This document shows positions 7,604 through 16,334 of a stretch of DNA of 64,000 bases, piece by piece. This DNA is from Campylobacter sp. RM10537 (GTDB lineage Bacteria; Campylobacterota; Campylobacteria; Campylobacterales; Campylobacteraceae). Positions within the stretch are counted from its first letter, which is position 1. The number at the start of each line of letters is the position of its first letter. The notes under the pieces were generated by a model, which was not told the DNA's origin, made no database searches, and was given only the letters and a program-made list of their open reading frames with translations. The stretch lies in the NCBI RefSeq assembly GCF_022369435.1, contig NZ_CP059597.1:124001-188000 (forward strand). The letters are read 5' to 3'. The translations under genes and the position numbers were made by a program.

Positions 7604-9047
7604 TACTAAGGTTTTTGATTTTTGCAATTTTTTTCAATTCTTCTTTTGGCAAATTTAATTCTTTAAATTCATTAAAAATATAAAGCGTATTATCTAAAAC
7701 AGAAAAATTAATTTTGCTCTCATTGGCATTATTTAAGGTTTTTGCTAAATTAAGTATAAAATTTAGCCAAGAAAGAATATGGAAATTAGGTAAAAGTTGC
7801 TTATGGGGTTCTAGATTATAAGGGTTGATTTTTTTTCCATTTAGTTTGATAATATTTGCGATTAAAACTTTTTCTTTATGTGAAAAACCATAATTTAATC
7901 CACCTAAAACAAAATGGGCAGAATGTTCATTTGAAAAATAAAAATTTAAATATTCTCCTATATGACACAACTTAGCTGCGGCCAATAAACTTTGTTTATA
8001 ATAATCATGAATTTTATGAATATTTTTTAAAACATTAAATAATTGCATTGCAAATTTGGCTGTATGATTGTTTTTATTTTCTTGTAAAAATCTATCTTGC
8101 AAAGATTTTAAGCTAGGGTTAAAATTTGTAGGAAAATGATTGTTTGGGCGTAATAAATCTTTTAAATATATACCTTCTCTAATTCCTACTCCACTTGTTA
8201 TAATATGTTTTGTATTAAGCTTTTGGGCGATTTTTAAAAATATAAAAATTCCTTTTTTTATAGTATCAAAACGATCTTTTTTGATGCCAAAATTTGCCAA
8301 GGAATCAACTTTAGCTTCAAGAATTTTTTCGATATGTTCTCTTTCATCTTCTAAATCATAGCGAAAATCATGTAAATTTTTCAAAGGATAGGAATTTTTT
8401 TGCATAATAGAATTTGAAATAGCTCTTAAACTTCCACCTATTGCTATGAGATTGTGATTGCAAAATTCTTTAGGGATTTGTTTTAAAATAGGATCGATAA
8501 ATTGATTTAAAGATTTAGCAGTTTTTCCTTTATCAAAAAACAATTCTTTTAATCTGACTGTTCCTATATCTAAAGAAATACAAGAAACTATTTTATTGTT
8601 TTTGATTAAACAAAGTTCGCTTGATCCTCCACCTATATCAAGAGTAGTAGCGTCTTTAAAAGGGCTTAGAAGATTTAAAGCGGCTAAACCACCTAGATAG
8701 CTTTCTTCTTTTCCGTCAATACATCGAATATTTAAATTTAAATTGGTTTTAATTCTTTTTATAAATTCTTTAGAATTTGGAGCGTCTCTTAAAGCTGAAG
8801 TTCCTATGATGAAAATTTTTTTACACTTGTGTTTTAAGGAACATTGTTTGAAAAATTTTAAAGCATTTTCAGCCTTTTGCATAGCTTCTTCTTGAAGAAT
8901 TTTGCCATTATTATAAGAATTTTCACCCAATCTTACTTTACGCTTATATTCACAAGTTGTGTAAAAACCATATCTTGAAGTTTTTTCAAAAATCACCATT
9001 CTAATTGAATTTGATCCCAGATCAACAACAGCGGTTTTTTTAGCCAT
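7578..9047 (-). CDS. Ppx/GppA-family exopolyphosphatase/pppGpp phosphatase
   Basis: An ASKHA-fold phosphatase that hydrolyses polyphosphate and/or pppGpp. The N-terminal phosphate-binding loop AVVDLGSNSIRM is at residues 6-17, GTSALRDAPNS near 83, the second phosphate loop LDIGGGSSEL near 137 and the adenosine-type motif IAIGGSLRAIS near 201. The C-terminal half is an HD-like helical domain, giving 489 residues as in the long Ppx class. C. jejuni has two such paralogues, so which activity dominates is not visible. The ATG at 9047 overlaps the TAA of the upstream ferredoxin gene. Confidence 0.9.
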   Translation of the reverse strand: MAKKTAVVDLGSNSIRMVIFEKTSRYGFYTTCEYKRKVRLGENSYNNGKILQEEAMQKAENALKFFKQCSLKHKCKKIFIIGTSALRDAPNSKEFIKRIKTNLNLNIRCIDGKEESYLGGLAALNLLSPFKDATTLDIGGGSSELCLIKNNKIVSCISLDIGTVRLKELFFDKGKTAKSLNQFIDPILKQIPKEFCNHNLIAIGGSLRAISNSIMQKNSYPLKNLHDFRYDLEDEREHIEKILEAKVDSLANFGIKKDRFDTIKKGIFIFLKIAQKLNTKHIITSGVGIREGIYLKDLLRPNNHFPTNFNPSLKSLQDRFLQENKNNHTAKFAMQLFNVLKNIHKIHDYYKQSLLAAAKLCHIGEYLNFYFSNEHSAHFVLGGLNYGFSHKEKVLIANIIKLNGKKINPYNLEPHKQLLPNFHILSWLNFILNLAKTLNNANESKINFSVLDNTLYIFNEFKELNLPKEELKKIAKIKNLSIIFSDVAL

Positions 9048-9292
9048 TATAGATCTCTATTGCGATTTTTTAATTTTAACTCTTCTATACTTTCTATATT
9101 ATCAGGATCTGGAATAATGCATTCATAAGGACAGGCTACTATACAAGCAGGTTCTGAAAAATCATTGACGCATTCGGAACAAAGATCAGCATCAATAACA
9201 TAAATTGGACTATGTTCATAAATAGCCTCATCGGGACATTCTTCTCTGCAAGCGTCACAACATACGCAATCTTTTGTTATTAAAAGAGCCAT
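9047..9292 (-). CDS. fdxB: 2[4Fe-4S] ferredoxin
   Basis: An 81-residue electron carrier with two [4Fe-4S] clusters. The first motif is CVCCDACREECP, the second runs from CSECV to CIVACPYECI, with the insertion between the second cluster's cysteines typical of YfhL/Alv-type ferredoxins. I place the start at the ATG at 9292 (MALLITKDCVCC), which has AAAGG upstream; a longer frame reaches back to 9337 but gives a tyrosine-rich leader absent from ferredoxins. It is coupled to the downstream phosphatase gene through a TAATG. Confidence 0.9.
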   Translation of the reverse strand: MALLITKDCVCCDACREECPDEAIYEHSPIYVIDADLCSECVNDFSEPACIVACPYECIIPDPDNIESIEELKLKNRNRDL

Positions 9293-9386
9293 TATAACCT
9301 TTCTATAAACTAAATAATATTTGTCTAGTTTATACAATAATCAAACTTAAATATAATATAAAAATAAATAAAAAAGATAAATTTTA

Positions 9387-9402
9387 CACCATTTATTTGG
9401 TG
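9387..9402. terminator. hairpin between cosR and the ferredoxin gene
   Basis: Five-base stem CACCA/TGGTG with a six-base loop, 12 bases beyond the cosR stop. The U-tract on the cosR strand is poor, so this is a weak candidate terminator. Confidence 0.35.
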
Positions 9403-9413
9403 CAAAATTTTTA

Positions 9414-10085
9414 TTAGGATTTTTTAGGAAAGCAGAAACGATATCCTCTTCTACGAACTGTTTCAATAGTGGAAATATTTAAAGGTTTATCCATTTTTTG
9501 ACGAATTTGATTGATAGCTACTTCGATAACATTTGGAGTTACAAGTTCAGGTTCTTCCCAAATAGCATCTAAAAGTTGCTCTTTGGAAACAATTTGATCC
9601 GAGTGTCTAGCTAAGTGAGTTAAAACCTCAAAAGGTTTTCCTTTAAGTTCTATATCTTGTTCTTTATAGGTGATTTTTTCTTCATCTGGATCAATAATAA
9701 GATCTTCAATTTTAATTACATTTGTTCCGCCAAGTCTTAATCTTGCTTCGATTCTTGCCAATAAAATATCAAAATCTAAAGGTTTTTTTATAAAATCATC
9801 AGCACCTGCTTTAAGAGCTTTTATTTCTGTTTCTTTATCGGTTTTTGAAGACATGATAACTATTGAAGTTCTAGGAGATTTTTGTTTTATGATATTAATA
9901 AGCTCTGAGCCATCGCCATCGGATAAATTCCAGCTAGCTAACACTAGATCATAATGTCTTATTCCAATATAATATTCTCCATCTTTAAAATTTTCCGATG
10001 AATCTGTTTGGTAACCAAATTCATTAAGTTTATCTATAATAGACTTATTAAGGCTAATTTCATCCTCTATAACTAAAATTCTCAT
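9414..10085 (-). CDS. cosR: CosR, atypical OmpR-type response regulator
   Basis: Orphan response regulator of 223 residues with a receiver domain (RILVIEDEISLNKSI) and an OmpR winged-helix domain ending RRRGYRFCFP. The usual phospho-acceptor position reads DLVLASWNL, with Ser51 instead of Asp, while Asp8 and Lys near 101 (IKKPLDFD) are kept, so it should act without phosphorylation. In C. jejuni CosR is essential and controls oxidative-stress genes and cmeABC. The ATG at 10085 is chosen because AAGGA precedes it and the product then starts MRILVIEDE; a start at 10100 adds five residues. Confidence 0.93.
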   Translation of the reverse strand: MRILVIEDEISLNKSIIDKLNEFGYQTDSSENFKDGEYYIGIRHYDLVLASWNLSDGDGSELINIIKQKSPRTSIVIMSSKTDKETEIKALKAGADDFIKKPLDFDILLARIEARLRLGGTNVIKIEDLIIDPDEEKITYKEQDIELKGKPFEVLTHLARHSDQIVSKEQLLDAIWEEPELVTPNVIEVAINQIRQKMDKPLNISTIETVRRRGYRFCFPKKS

Positions 10086-10165
10086 TGTTTTATCCTTCAT
10101 AATAAGAAAATTTTAAAAAATTATAACATAGTTTAAGTAAATGTTTAGATATCTTTAAAAAAAAA

Positions 10166-10483
10166 TTAATATCTTTTTTTTAATTTTACCCCAACTATGC
10201 TATTTTTTATTATTTTAGGTTTAAAAGTTGCTATTTTTAAATAAATAATTTGAGGAAATTTAGAATGAAGTTTTTCACATACAAAATCTACAGATTCTTC
10301 TAAGGTAAAAAATTTCTCTTTTTTATAAATTTTTTTAATTTTTTTTGAAACCTTTGCATAGTCTAAAAAATCATTTGCTTTGGCTTTTAGTTTGACGCAA
10401 ATTTTTTGTTTTTTTTTGCGTTCAAAGTTTAAAATTCCAATAATACATTTAAAATGTATTTTTATGCTTATATGACTTTGCAT
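10166..10483 (-). CDS. folB: dihydroneopterin aldolase family protein
   Basis: FolB converts dihydroneopterin to hydroxymethyl-dihydropterin in folate synthesis. The 105-residue product shows the family layout: CIIGILNFERKKKQKICVKL at the start (the G-[IVL]-x-x-x-E-R turn) and FFTLEESVDFVCEKLHSKFPQ followed by IYLKIATFKPKII. The usual catalytic Lys region is represented by the FKPK segment. The gene is very Lys-rich. It overlaps the end of plsY by 16 bases, so the two are expressed together. Confidence 0.75.
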   Translation of the reverse strand: MQSHISIKIHFKCIIGILNFERKKKQKICVKLKAKANDFLDYAKVSKKIKKIYKKEKFFTLEESVDFVCEKLHSKFPQIIYLKIATFKPKIIKNSIVGVKLKKRY

Positions 10484-11079
10484 TCTTTTTTGAAAATCAA
10501 TCTATAGATATTTGGAATATGTTTATAAAAAATAAGAAAAGCTATGATAAATACTGGTGCATGAGTGTTAATAACCTCCATATTATAATTGAAAATAAAA
10601 GAGCTACCAATAAAAGTTACCAAAGCTAGTAATGATGCTAAAGAAGAAATTTTAAAAATTTTACCCACAATAAGCCAAATAATAAAAGCCGTTATAACTT
10701 CTAAAGGCAAAAGCACAATCATAGCCCCAGCACCTGTTGCAACACCCTTGCCACCTTCAAATAATAAATAAATTGAATAGCAATGTCCAAATACAGCTAA
10801 TACAGCAACACTCCAAAGTATGTTTAAATCATAATTTAAAAATTTTAATATAAGTAAAGGTAATGCAGCTTTTGCAAAATCTAGAATCACTGTTGCAATG
10901 GCAAGTTTTTTAGCTAAAGTTGGATTGTATTGTTTTACAACCCTTAAAACATTAGTTGCTCCTATATTTTTTGATCCTTGATTTTTAATATTTATATTTG
11001 CAAATTTTTTTGTCAAAATTAGTCCAAAAGGAATTGCGCCTAGGCAATAAGCCATAGCATAAATAATTAAATTTTCCAC
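10468..11079 (-). CDS. plsY: glycerol-3-phosphate acyltransferase PlsY
   Basis: PlsY uses acyl-phosphate to acylate glycerol-3-phosphate, the first step of phospholipid synthesis, in the inner membrane. The 203-residue product has about five membrane segments and the three conserved loops: YCLGAIPFGLI, then KNIGATNVLRV and later FEGGKGVATG. It starts with GTG at 11079, preceded by CGAGG ten bases upstream; no better ATG lies nearby. folB follows with an overlap. Confidence 0.93.
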   Translation of the reverse strand: MENLIIYAMAYCLGAIPFGLILTKKFANINIKNQGSKNIGATNVLRVVKQYNPTLAKKLAIATVILDFAKAALPLLILKFLNYDLNILWSVAVLAVFGHCYSIYLLFEGGKGVATGAGAMIVLLPLEVITAFIIWLIVGKIFKISSLASLLALVTFIGSSFIFNYNMEVINTHAPVFIIAFLIFYKHIPNIYRLIFKKECKVI

Positions 11080-11124
11080 TGTAATAAACCTCGTAATATT
11101 TTTTAGGTTTTTATAATTTAAGGT

Positions 11125-11130
11125 ATTATA
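11125..11130 (-). promoter_or_regulatory. candidate -10 box for plsY-folB
   Basis: TATAAT on the minus strand about 46 bases before the plsY GTG. It is the best sigma70 -10 match in the spacer. Confidence 0.45.
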
Positions 11131-11158
11131 GATAAAAAAAATAAATGAGTCTAGTTAA

Positions 11159-11190
11159 GAATAAAAAATACTAATACATATTTTTTATTC
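11159..11190. repeat. perfect 12-bp inverted repeat in the plsY/peroxidase divergent spacer
   Basis: Arms GAATAAAAAATA and TATTTTTTATTC, separated by the eight bases ctaataca. The repeat sits between two divergent genes, so it is not an obvious terminator for either coding region; it may be an operator or a 5'-leader structure. AT-rich content raises the chance of coincidence, though 12 paired bases with GC at the outer ends is notable. Confidence 0.4.
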
Positions 11191-11197
11191 TTATTTA

Positions 11198-11214
11198 AGT
11201 ATTAAAAGAATACT
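11198..11214. repeat. second inverted repeat upstream of cytochrome c peroxidase
   Basis: Arms AGTATT and AATACT around AAAAG, 68 bases before the peroxidase ATG and eight bases after the larger inverted repeat. Size and spacing suit a dimeric regulator. No known Campylobacter box is matched with certainty. Confidence 0.3.
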
Positions 11215-11281
11215 ATTTATTCATAATTTATTAAGATAAATTAATAAATTTAAAATTTTAATTCCATAGTAAGGAGTAAGG

Positions 11282-12301
11282 ATGAGAACTTTATTGTTTA
11301 CAGCAATATTTGTTGCTTCAAGTCTAAGCGCAATGAATTTAATTGATGAAGCTAAAAATTCTGGTTTAAAACCTTTGCCAAAAGATCAAAAAGGTGTTGA
11401 GGAAATTTTAAAATCAAATGGAATAAAAGCAAGCCATTTTGATCTTAGAAAAGTTGAACTTGGTAAAAAACTTTATTTTGATCCTAGACTTTCAAAAAGT
11501 GGTATTATTTCATGTAATACTTGTCATAATTTAGGCTTAGGTGGTGCAGATGGAGTTTCAACGGCTATAGGAAATAAATGGAAAGAAAATCCTCATCACT
11601 TAAATTCTCCAACTGTTTATAATGCATTTTTAAATAATGTGCAGTTTTGGGATGGTCGTGCTAAAAATTTAGCAGATCAAGCTAAAGGTCCTATACAATC
11701 AGAACCAGAAATGGCTACTCCTGCAAAATTAGCTGTTGAAAAAATTTCATCTTTACCTGAATATGTGAAAGAATTTAAACAAATTTATGGCAAAAGCGGT
11801 GTTAGTTTTGATAATATAGCTGATGCGATAGCAAATTTTGAAAGGACTTTAATTACTCCATCACGTTTTGATGCTTTCTTAAATGGCGATGAAAAAGCTT
11901 TAAGCAATGATGAGAAAAAAGGTTTAAGACTTTTTATAGATAAAGGATGCGTAGCTTGTCATAATGGAGTTAATTTAGGTGGAAATATGCAACCTTTTCA
12001 AGTAGCTGGAAAATATAAATTTTCTAATTTAGGTGATTTTAAAGGGGATGCAAATGGAATGGTTAAAACACCGACTTTAAGAAATGTTGCTGAAACAGCT
12101 CCTTATTTTCATAATGGTGCAATTTGGAAATTAACTGATGCTATTAAAGAAATGGGAAGTGTACAACTTGGAATCAATATTTCTAACAAAGATGCAGAAA
12201 GTATCGAAACATTTTTAAAATCCTTAACAGGTGTTAAACCTAAAATAATTTATCCTCAGCTTCCAGCTTCTACTGAAAAAACACCACTACCTCAATTTTA
12301 A
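11282..12301 (+). CDS. di-haem cytochrome c peroxidase
   Basis: Periplasmic enzyme that reduces hydrogen peroxide with electrons from cytochrome c. Signal peptide at residues 1-18 (MRTLLFTAIFVASSLSAM). Two c-type haem sites are visible, CNTCH at residues 78-82 and CVACH near 223-227, in a 339-residue MauG/CcpA-type fold with the family phrases LYFDPRLSKSGIISC and TPTLRNVAETAPYFHNG. AAGGAGTAAGG lies just before the ATG. C. jejuni encodes a second such peroxidase elsewhere. It is followed by a strong terminator and is probably monocistronic. Confidence 0.95.
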   Translation: MRTLLFTAIFVASSLSAMNLIDEAKNSGLKPLPKDQKGVEEILKSNGIKASHFDLRKVELGKKLYFDPRLSKSGIISCNTCHNLGLGGADGVSTAIGNKWKENPHHLNSPTVYNAFLNNVQFWDGRAKNLADQAKGPIQSEPEMATPAKLAVEKISSLPEYVKEFKQIYGKSGVSFDNIADAIANFERTLITPSRFDAFLNGDEKALSNDEKKGLRLFIDKGCVACHNGVNLGGNMQPFQVAGKYKFSNLGDFKGDANGMVKTPTLRNVAETAPYFHNGAIWKLTDAIKEMGSVQLGINISNKDAESIETFLKSLTGVKPKIIYPQLPASTEKTPLPQF

Positions 12302-12307
12302 ATTAAA

Positions 12308-12338
12308 CTAATAGACTTTTTAAGTCTATTAGTTTTTT
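12308..12338 (+). terminator. intrinsic terminator after cytochrome c peroxidase
   Basis: Eleven-base stem CTAATAGACTT/AAGTCTATTAG with a very short T loop, followed directly by six T. Ends the peroxidase transcript before the glmM promoter. Confidence 0.85.
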
Positions 12339-12354
12339 AGACTTTATTTTTTGT

Positions 12355-12360
12355 TATAAT
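12355..12360 (+). promoter_or_regulatory. candidate extended -10 promoter for glmM-lspA-hemJ
   Basis: TATAAT preceded by TTTTTTGT, the T-rich stretch and TG extension typical of Campylobacter sigma70 promoters, 32 bases ahead of the glmM ATG. Confidence 0.6.
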
Positions 12361-12391
12361 TTAAAGCAATACTATCAAAAAAAGGATACAA

Positions 12392-13729
12392 ATGAAACTT
12401 TTTGGAACAGATGGTGTAAGAGCAAAAGCTGGAGAATTTCTAGATAGTTTTTTAGCAATGCGTTTAGCCATGGCTGCTGGAATTTATTTTAAAGATAAGA
12501 GTATTACTAATAATATTTTAGTAGGTAAAGATACTAGACGAAGTGGTTATATGATAGAAAATGCCATTGTATCAGGTCTTACTTCTATAGGATATAATGT
12601 TATTGAAATAGGACCTATGCCAACTCCTGCCATTGCTTTTTTAACAGAGGATATGCGTTGTGATGCGGGTATAATGATTTCAGCTTCTCATAATCCCTAT
12701 TATGATAATGGTATTAAATTCTTTGATGCACATGGAAATAAGCTTAATGAAGATATTGAAAGAAAAATTGAAGAAATTTATTTTAATGACAAGCTTATAC
12801 AAGATTCCAAAGTAAGCATGGATCAGATAGGACAGGCTAAAAGAATCGATGATGTTATAGGACGTTATATCGTTTCAATTAAAAATTCTTTTCCTAAAGA
12901 TTTGACTTTAAAATCATTACGTGTTGTTTTGGATGTGGCGCATGGAGCTTCTTATAAAGTGGCTCCAACTGTATTTAGGGAACTTGGAGCAGAGGTTATT
13001 GTAATCAATGATCAACCAAATGGGCTTAATATTAATGAAAATTGTGGAGCTTTGCATCCTTCACATTTGGCATCTGAAGTAATAAAATTTCGTGCAGATG
13101 TTGGTTTTGCTTTTGACGGAGATGCTGATCGTTTAGTGGTGGTAAATGAAAAAGGCGAAGTAGCACATGGAGATAGCTTATTGGGTGTTTTAGCTCTTTA
13201 TTTAAAAGAACAGGGCAAGCTAAAATCAAGTGTTGTTGCAACTATTATGAGCAATGGAGCATTAAAAGAGTTTTTAAATAAGCATGAAATTTTACTTGAG
13301 ACTTGTAATGTTGGAGATAAATATGTGCTTGAAAAATTAAAGACAATTGGTGGAAATTTTGGCGGAGAACAAAGTGGACATATTATTTTTAGTGATTATG
13401 CTAAGACAGGGGATGGGCTTATAGCAGCTTTACAATTTAGTGCATTAATGCTTTCAAAGAAAAAAAGCGCTAGTGCGATTTTAAGTCAAATTAAACCTTA
13501 TCCGCAACTTTTAACAAATTTAAAAATTTCTGAAAAAAAAGATTTAGAAAAAATTAAAGGTTTGAAAGAATTAAAAAGAGATTTGGAAAATAAAAATATT
13601 AATTATTTATTTCGTTATTCTGGAACTGAAAATTTGATTAGACTTTTGTTAGAGAATAAGGATATTAAAGTTTTAGAAAAAGAAATGAATAATGTTATTA
13701 ATTTTTTCAAGAAAGCTTTAAATGAATAA
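12392..13729 (+). CDS. glmM: phosphoglucosamine mutase
   Basis: GlmM interconverts glucosamine-6-phosphate and glucosamine-1-phosphate for UDP-GlcNAc, peptidoglycan and lipooligosaccharide. Normal length, 445 residues. Visible are the substrate start FGTDGVRA, the phosphoserine loop [15 protein letters not shown] near residue 90-104, the metal loop FAFDGDADR near 236-244, the sugar loop [10 protein letters not shown] and the phosphate-binding [10 protein letters not shown] at the end. AAAGGA precedes the ATG. Its 3' end overlaps lspA by eight bases. Confidence 0.97.
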   Translation: MKLFGTDGVRAKAGEFLDSFLAMRLAMAAGIYFKDKSITNNILVGKDTRRSGYMIENAIVSGLTSIGYNVIEIGPMPTPAIAFLTEDMRCDAGIMISASHNPYYDNGIKFFDAHGNKLNEDIERKIEEIYFNDKLIQDSKVSMDQIGQAKRIDDVIGRYIVSIKNSFPKDLTLKSLRVVLDVAHGASYKVAPTVFRELGAEVIVINDQPNGLNINENCGALHPSHLASEVIKFRADVGFAFDGDADRLVVVNEKGEVAHGDSLLGVLALYLKEQGKLKSSVVATIMSNGALKEFLNKHEILLETCNVGDKYVLEKLKTIGGNFGGEQSGHIIFSDYAKTGDGLIAALQFSALMLSKKKSASAILSQIKPYPQLLTNLKISEKKDLEKIKGLKELKRDLENKNINYLFRYSGTENLIRLLLENKDIKVLEKEMNNVINFFKKALNE

Positions 13730-14183
13730 AAATTTAACATTTATTTTTTGTTTCATAGCAGCATTTGTTTTAGATCAATGGGTTAAACAATTAACTTTAG
13801 GTGGAATGAGATGGCAAAGTGAATATTTTGATTTAACTTTTGCTTTAAATACCGGTATTGCATTTTCAATGCTCAGTTTTTTAGACCATTATTTAAAATA
13901 CTTTCATTTGGTGTTTATATTAATACTTGCAATATATCTTTTTTGGCAAAAAAAATTTTTAAAAGAACATATTGTAGCTTTTGGAATAATGTTGGGTTCT
14001 GGGTGTTCAAATCTTTTGGATCGTTTTGTACATGGTGGGGTTGTAGATATGTTTTTTTGGCACAAATGGTTTAATTTTGCTATTTTTAATGTAGCTGATG
14101 TTATGATAAATATTAGCGTTGCGTTAATTTTTATACAAGAAATTTTTTTAAAAAGAAGGAGTAAAAATGACAGAATGGATTAA
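13722..14183 (+). CDS. lspA: lipoprotein signal peptidase (signal peptidase II)
   Basis: LspA cleaves the signal peptide of diacylglyceryl prolipoproteins in the inner membrane; substrates in this window include CmeA, CmeC and several lipoproteins. The 153-residue product has four membrane segments and both catalytic aspartates: D109 in [13 protein letters not shown] and D126 in FNVADVMIN. It overlaps glmM upstream and hemJ downstream, so the three genes are coupled. Confidence 0.96.
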   Translation: MNKNLTFIFCFIAAFVLDQWVKQLTLGGMRWQSEYFDLTFALNTGIAFSMLSFLDHYLKYFHLVFILILAIYLFWQKKFLKEHIVAFGIMLGSGCSNLLDRFVHGGVVDMFFWHKWFNFAIFNVADVMINISVALIFIQEIFLKRRSKNDRMD

Positions 14184-14619
14184 TGAGTATTATTTTTGGA
14201 TTAAATGGGTGCATTACTTAGCTTTTGTTTCTTGGATGGCTGGACTTTTTTATTTGCCAAGACTCTTTGTGTATCATGTGGAACATAAAGAAAATAAAGG
14301 TTTTGTTGATGTGGTAAAAATTCAAGAAAGAAAACTTTATTTTGCTATACAAAATCCTGCGATGATTGCGACTTTAATTACTGGAAGTTTAATGCTACAT
14401 GCCCATAAGGAAATTTTAATGGAAGGGGCAGCTTATATGCATGTGAAACTTACCTGTGTAACGCTTTTAATCCTTTTTCATATACATAATTATTTTTGTT
14501 TAAGAGCTTTATCTAAAGATATTTATACAAAAAGTGGAAAATATTTTAGAATTTATAATGAATTTCCTACAATTATGTTTATTATTATTGCTTTAATGAT
14601 TGTCGTTCGTCCATTTTAA
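14167..14619 (+). CDS. hemJ: HemJ-type protoporphyrinogen IX oxidase
   Basis: HemJ oxidises protoporphyrinogen IX to protoporphyrin IX in the membrane in bacteria lacking HemG/HemY. The 150-residue product has four membrane helices and the signature start IKWVHYLAFVSWMAGLFYLPR with conserved His16, and a later HIHNYFCLRAL. AAGGAG lies seven bases before the ATG at 14167, inside the end of lspA. The neighbouring minus-strand radical SAM gene is also of a haem-related family. Confidence 0.9.
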   Translation: MTEWINEYYFWIKWVHYLAFVSWMAGLFYLPRLFVYHVEHKENKGFVDVVKIQERKLYFAIQNPAMIATLITGSLMLHAHKEILMEGAAYMHVKLTCVTLLILFHIHNYFCLRALSKDIYTKSGKYFRIYNEFPTIMFIIIALMIVVRPF

Positions 14620-14621
14620 TT

Positions 14622-15962
14622 TTAATTCGCTTTGAACTCCATACTAGCGGGTTCAAGTGGATTAACATTTTCTTTCATAATGTCAATAAAATTTTTATTT
14701 TTAATACGTTGATTATCCCTGAAAACTGCACGAACAAGATCCATTCCAGTATAAAAATCTTTCATTAAAACTACAAAAAGATATTGACCAAATTTGCTTG
14801 TAGTTAAAAAATTCCCTTCTTTTTTAATAGCCCCGCTTATTTTAAGACCTAAAAGTTCTATAAAAAGCTCCTTTTCAAGATTGCAATTAAGAGTTTTATT
14901 AAAGCGTTCAATATCTATTTTTCCCGCAAAAATTTCAGTTAAAAAGACGTATTTTATAATCTCTTTTTTGTCAAAATTAGCTTTTGCAATATTTGCATTT
15001 TGTTTTTCTTTTATCAGTTTTGAATAATCATTTAAATCAAAAGCATTAATTAAAAGTTCTCCATCTAAAAAGCTAAAAGCACCACTACCAACACCTAAAT
15101 ATTCATGGTGAGAACTTACATATTCATCATTGAATGTATTTTTTTCCAAAGAAAAACTCCATCCATTATTTTGTTGATAATCTTTAAAAAAGTCTCGTAT
15201 AATTTGATAAAATTTAAATTCATTATCTTGAATGCTTACGCCCAAACTTTTAGCTATATTATCTTTGGTTAATCCCGATTTCATTAAAGGGTAAGTTGTA
15301 ATTTGTTGAGGAGCTAAACTTTTAGCAATTGTTAAATCATTTAAAAGTTGCTCTATAGTTTGTCCCGGAAGATTAAAAATCAAATCAATACTAAAAATAG
15401 GCAAAATATTCATTGCTTTTGAGATTTTTTCTTGAAGCATTTGCGAAGAGCCAAATTTATTATATCTTGCAACTTTTTTTAAAATATCATCATTAAAACT
15501 TTGGACACCACAACTCAATCGATCAATTATACCTTTAAACATAGAAAGTTTTTCAGGTTTTATATGATTTGGATCTGTTTCGCAAGAAATTTCTTTAATG
15601 TCAAAAATTTTTTTACAAAGCTCTAGGGTTTTTAATAATTCTTCTTCGTGAATAAGAGTTGTACCGCCGCCAACATACATAGAAGTAAAATTAAATCCCT
15701 TTTCTTTGATCAAGATAATTTCTTTTCTTAAATTTTCAAAATAAATTTTAGCTAATTCTTCATCATAATAATATTTATGAAAACTACAATAAGGACAAAA
15801 GGTATGGCAAAAAGGTATATGAGCATAAAGCATATAAGTTTTATCTTCTTTTGGAATTTTTTCTTTTGGCTCTTTTAAAAGTTCAACATTAAAACCCTTC
15901 TCTAAAGATTTTTCCATCATGATATGAGAATATTTTAAAGCTAAATTTTGAAATAAATTCAT
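14622..15962 (-). CDS. HemN/HemW-family radical SAM protein
   Basis: Radical SAM enzyme of the oxygen-independent coproporphyrinogen oxidase family, 446 residues. The cluster motif C-x3-C-x2-C is at C52, C56 and C59, followed by the SAM-binding GGGTTL near residue 99 and ERxxCGVQS-like SCGVQSFND near 170. C. jejuni has several paralogues of this family, and true HemN, the haem chaperone HemW and haem-degrading relatives share these motifs, so the exact reaction is open. It converges on hemJ with a two-base gap. Confidence 0.8.
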   Translation of the reverse strand: MNLFQNLALKYSHIMMEKSLEKGFNVELLKEPKEKIPKEDKTYMLYAHIPFCHTFCPYCSFHKYYYDEELAKIYFENLRKEIILIKEKGFNFTSMYVGGGTTLIHEEELLKTLELCKKIFDIKEISCETDPNHIKPEKLSMFKGIIDRLSCGVQSFNDDILKKVARYNKFGSSQMLQEKISKAMNILPIFSIDLIFNLPGQTIEQLLNDLTIAKSLAPQQITTYPLMKSGLTKDNIAKSLGVSIQDNEFKFYQIIRDFFKDYQQNNGWSFSLEKNTFNDEYVSSHHEYLGVGSGAFSFLDGELLINAFDLNDYSKLIKEKQNANIAKANFDKKEIIKYVFLTEIFAGKIDIERFNKTLNCNLEKELFIELLGLKISGAIKKEGNFLTTSKFGQYLFVVLMKDFYTGMDLVRAVFRDNQRIKNKNFIDIMKENVNPLEPASMEFKAN

Positions 15963-16073
15963 AGAATAAACCTAATAATTAAAGTATAATAAAGAACTTT
16001 ATCAAATTTTTACTAAATTAATGGTAAATTTTTTATATTTTGATGAGAAATTATTTTAAAAGGATAATATATT

Positions 16074-16325
16074 ATGGAAAAATCAGAAATTGTTAAGAAT
16101 TTAAATGCTTTATTTAAAAAAAGATCAGAATTTTATTCTTTTTTTGATGAAAATATTGAAAAATTACAAAATACTGAAGTTTTTGATTTTAAAAATGCAA
16201 AGGATTTAAATGCTGAAGAGATATATAAATTGTTTTATCATTATGATTATGCAATAAGAAAAATATTACCAGCTATTTATAAGGCTTATAAAATTACAAA
16301 TGTTGATTTAGAAAAAGATTTCTAA
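16074..16325 (+). CDS. conserved 83-residue hypothetical protein
   Basis: Short acidic/basic helical protein with no signal peptide or membrane segment (MEKSEIVKNLNALFKKRSEF at the start). I do not recognise a family. It has its own upstream region with AAAGGAT before the ATG and is also present at this position in C. jejuni. It converges on cmeC, and its stop codon lies inside a perfect hairpin. Confidence 0.75.
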   Translation: MEKSEIVKNLNALFKKRSEFYSFFDENIEKLQNTEVFDFKNAKDLNAEEIYKLFYHYDYAIRKILPAIYKAYKITNVDLEKDF

Positions 16326-16330
16326 ATCAA
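16303..16330. terminator. hairpin spanning the stop codon of the 83-residue ORF
   Basis: Perfect 12-base arms TTGATTTAGAAA and TTTCTAAATCAA around a four-base loop. The TAA at 16323-16325 lies within the right arm. The hairpin sits between two convergent genes and can serve both directions. Confidence 0.6.
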
Positions 16331-16334
16331 GCAT

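Noticed and set aside
12308-12338. Riboswitch upstream of glmM (glmS-like control)
   Set aside because: The structure is a simple terminator of the upstream peroxidase gene; no conserved ribozyme core is visible before glmM.
13032-13241. Minus-strand ORF of 69 codons inside glmM
   Set aside because: Lies entirely opposite a clear glmM reading frame, has His/Leu-rich random composition and no ribosome binding site. Other opposite-strand ORFs within uvrA, frdA, frdB and mqo were dropped for the same reason.
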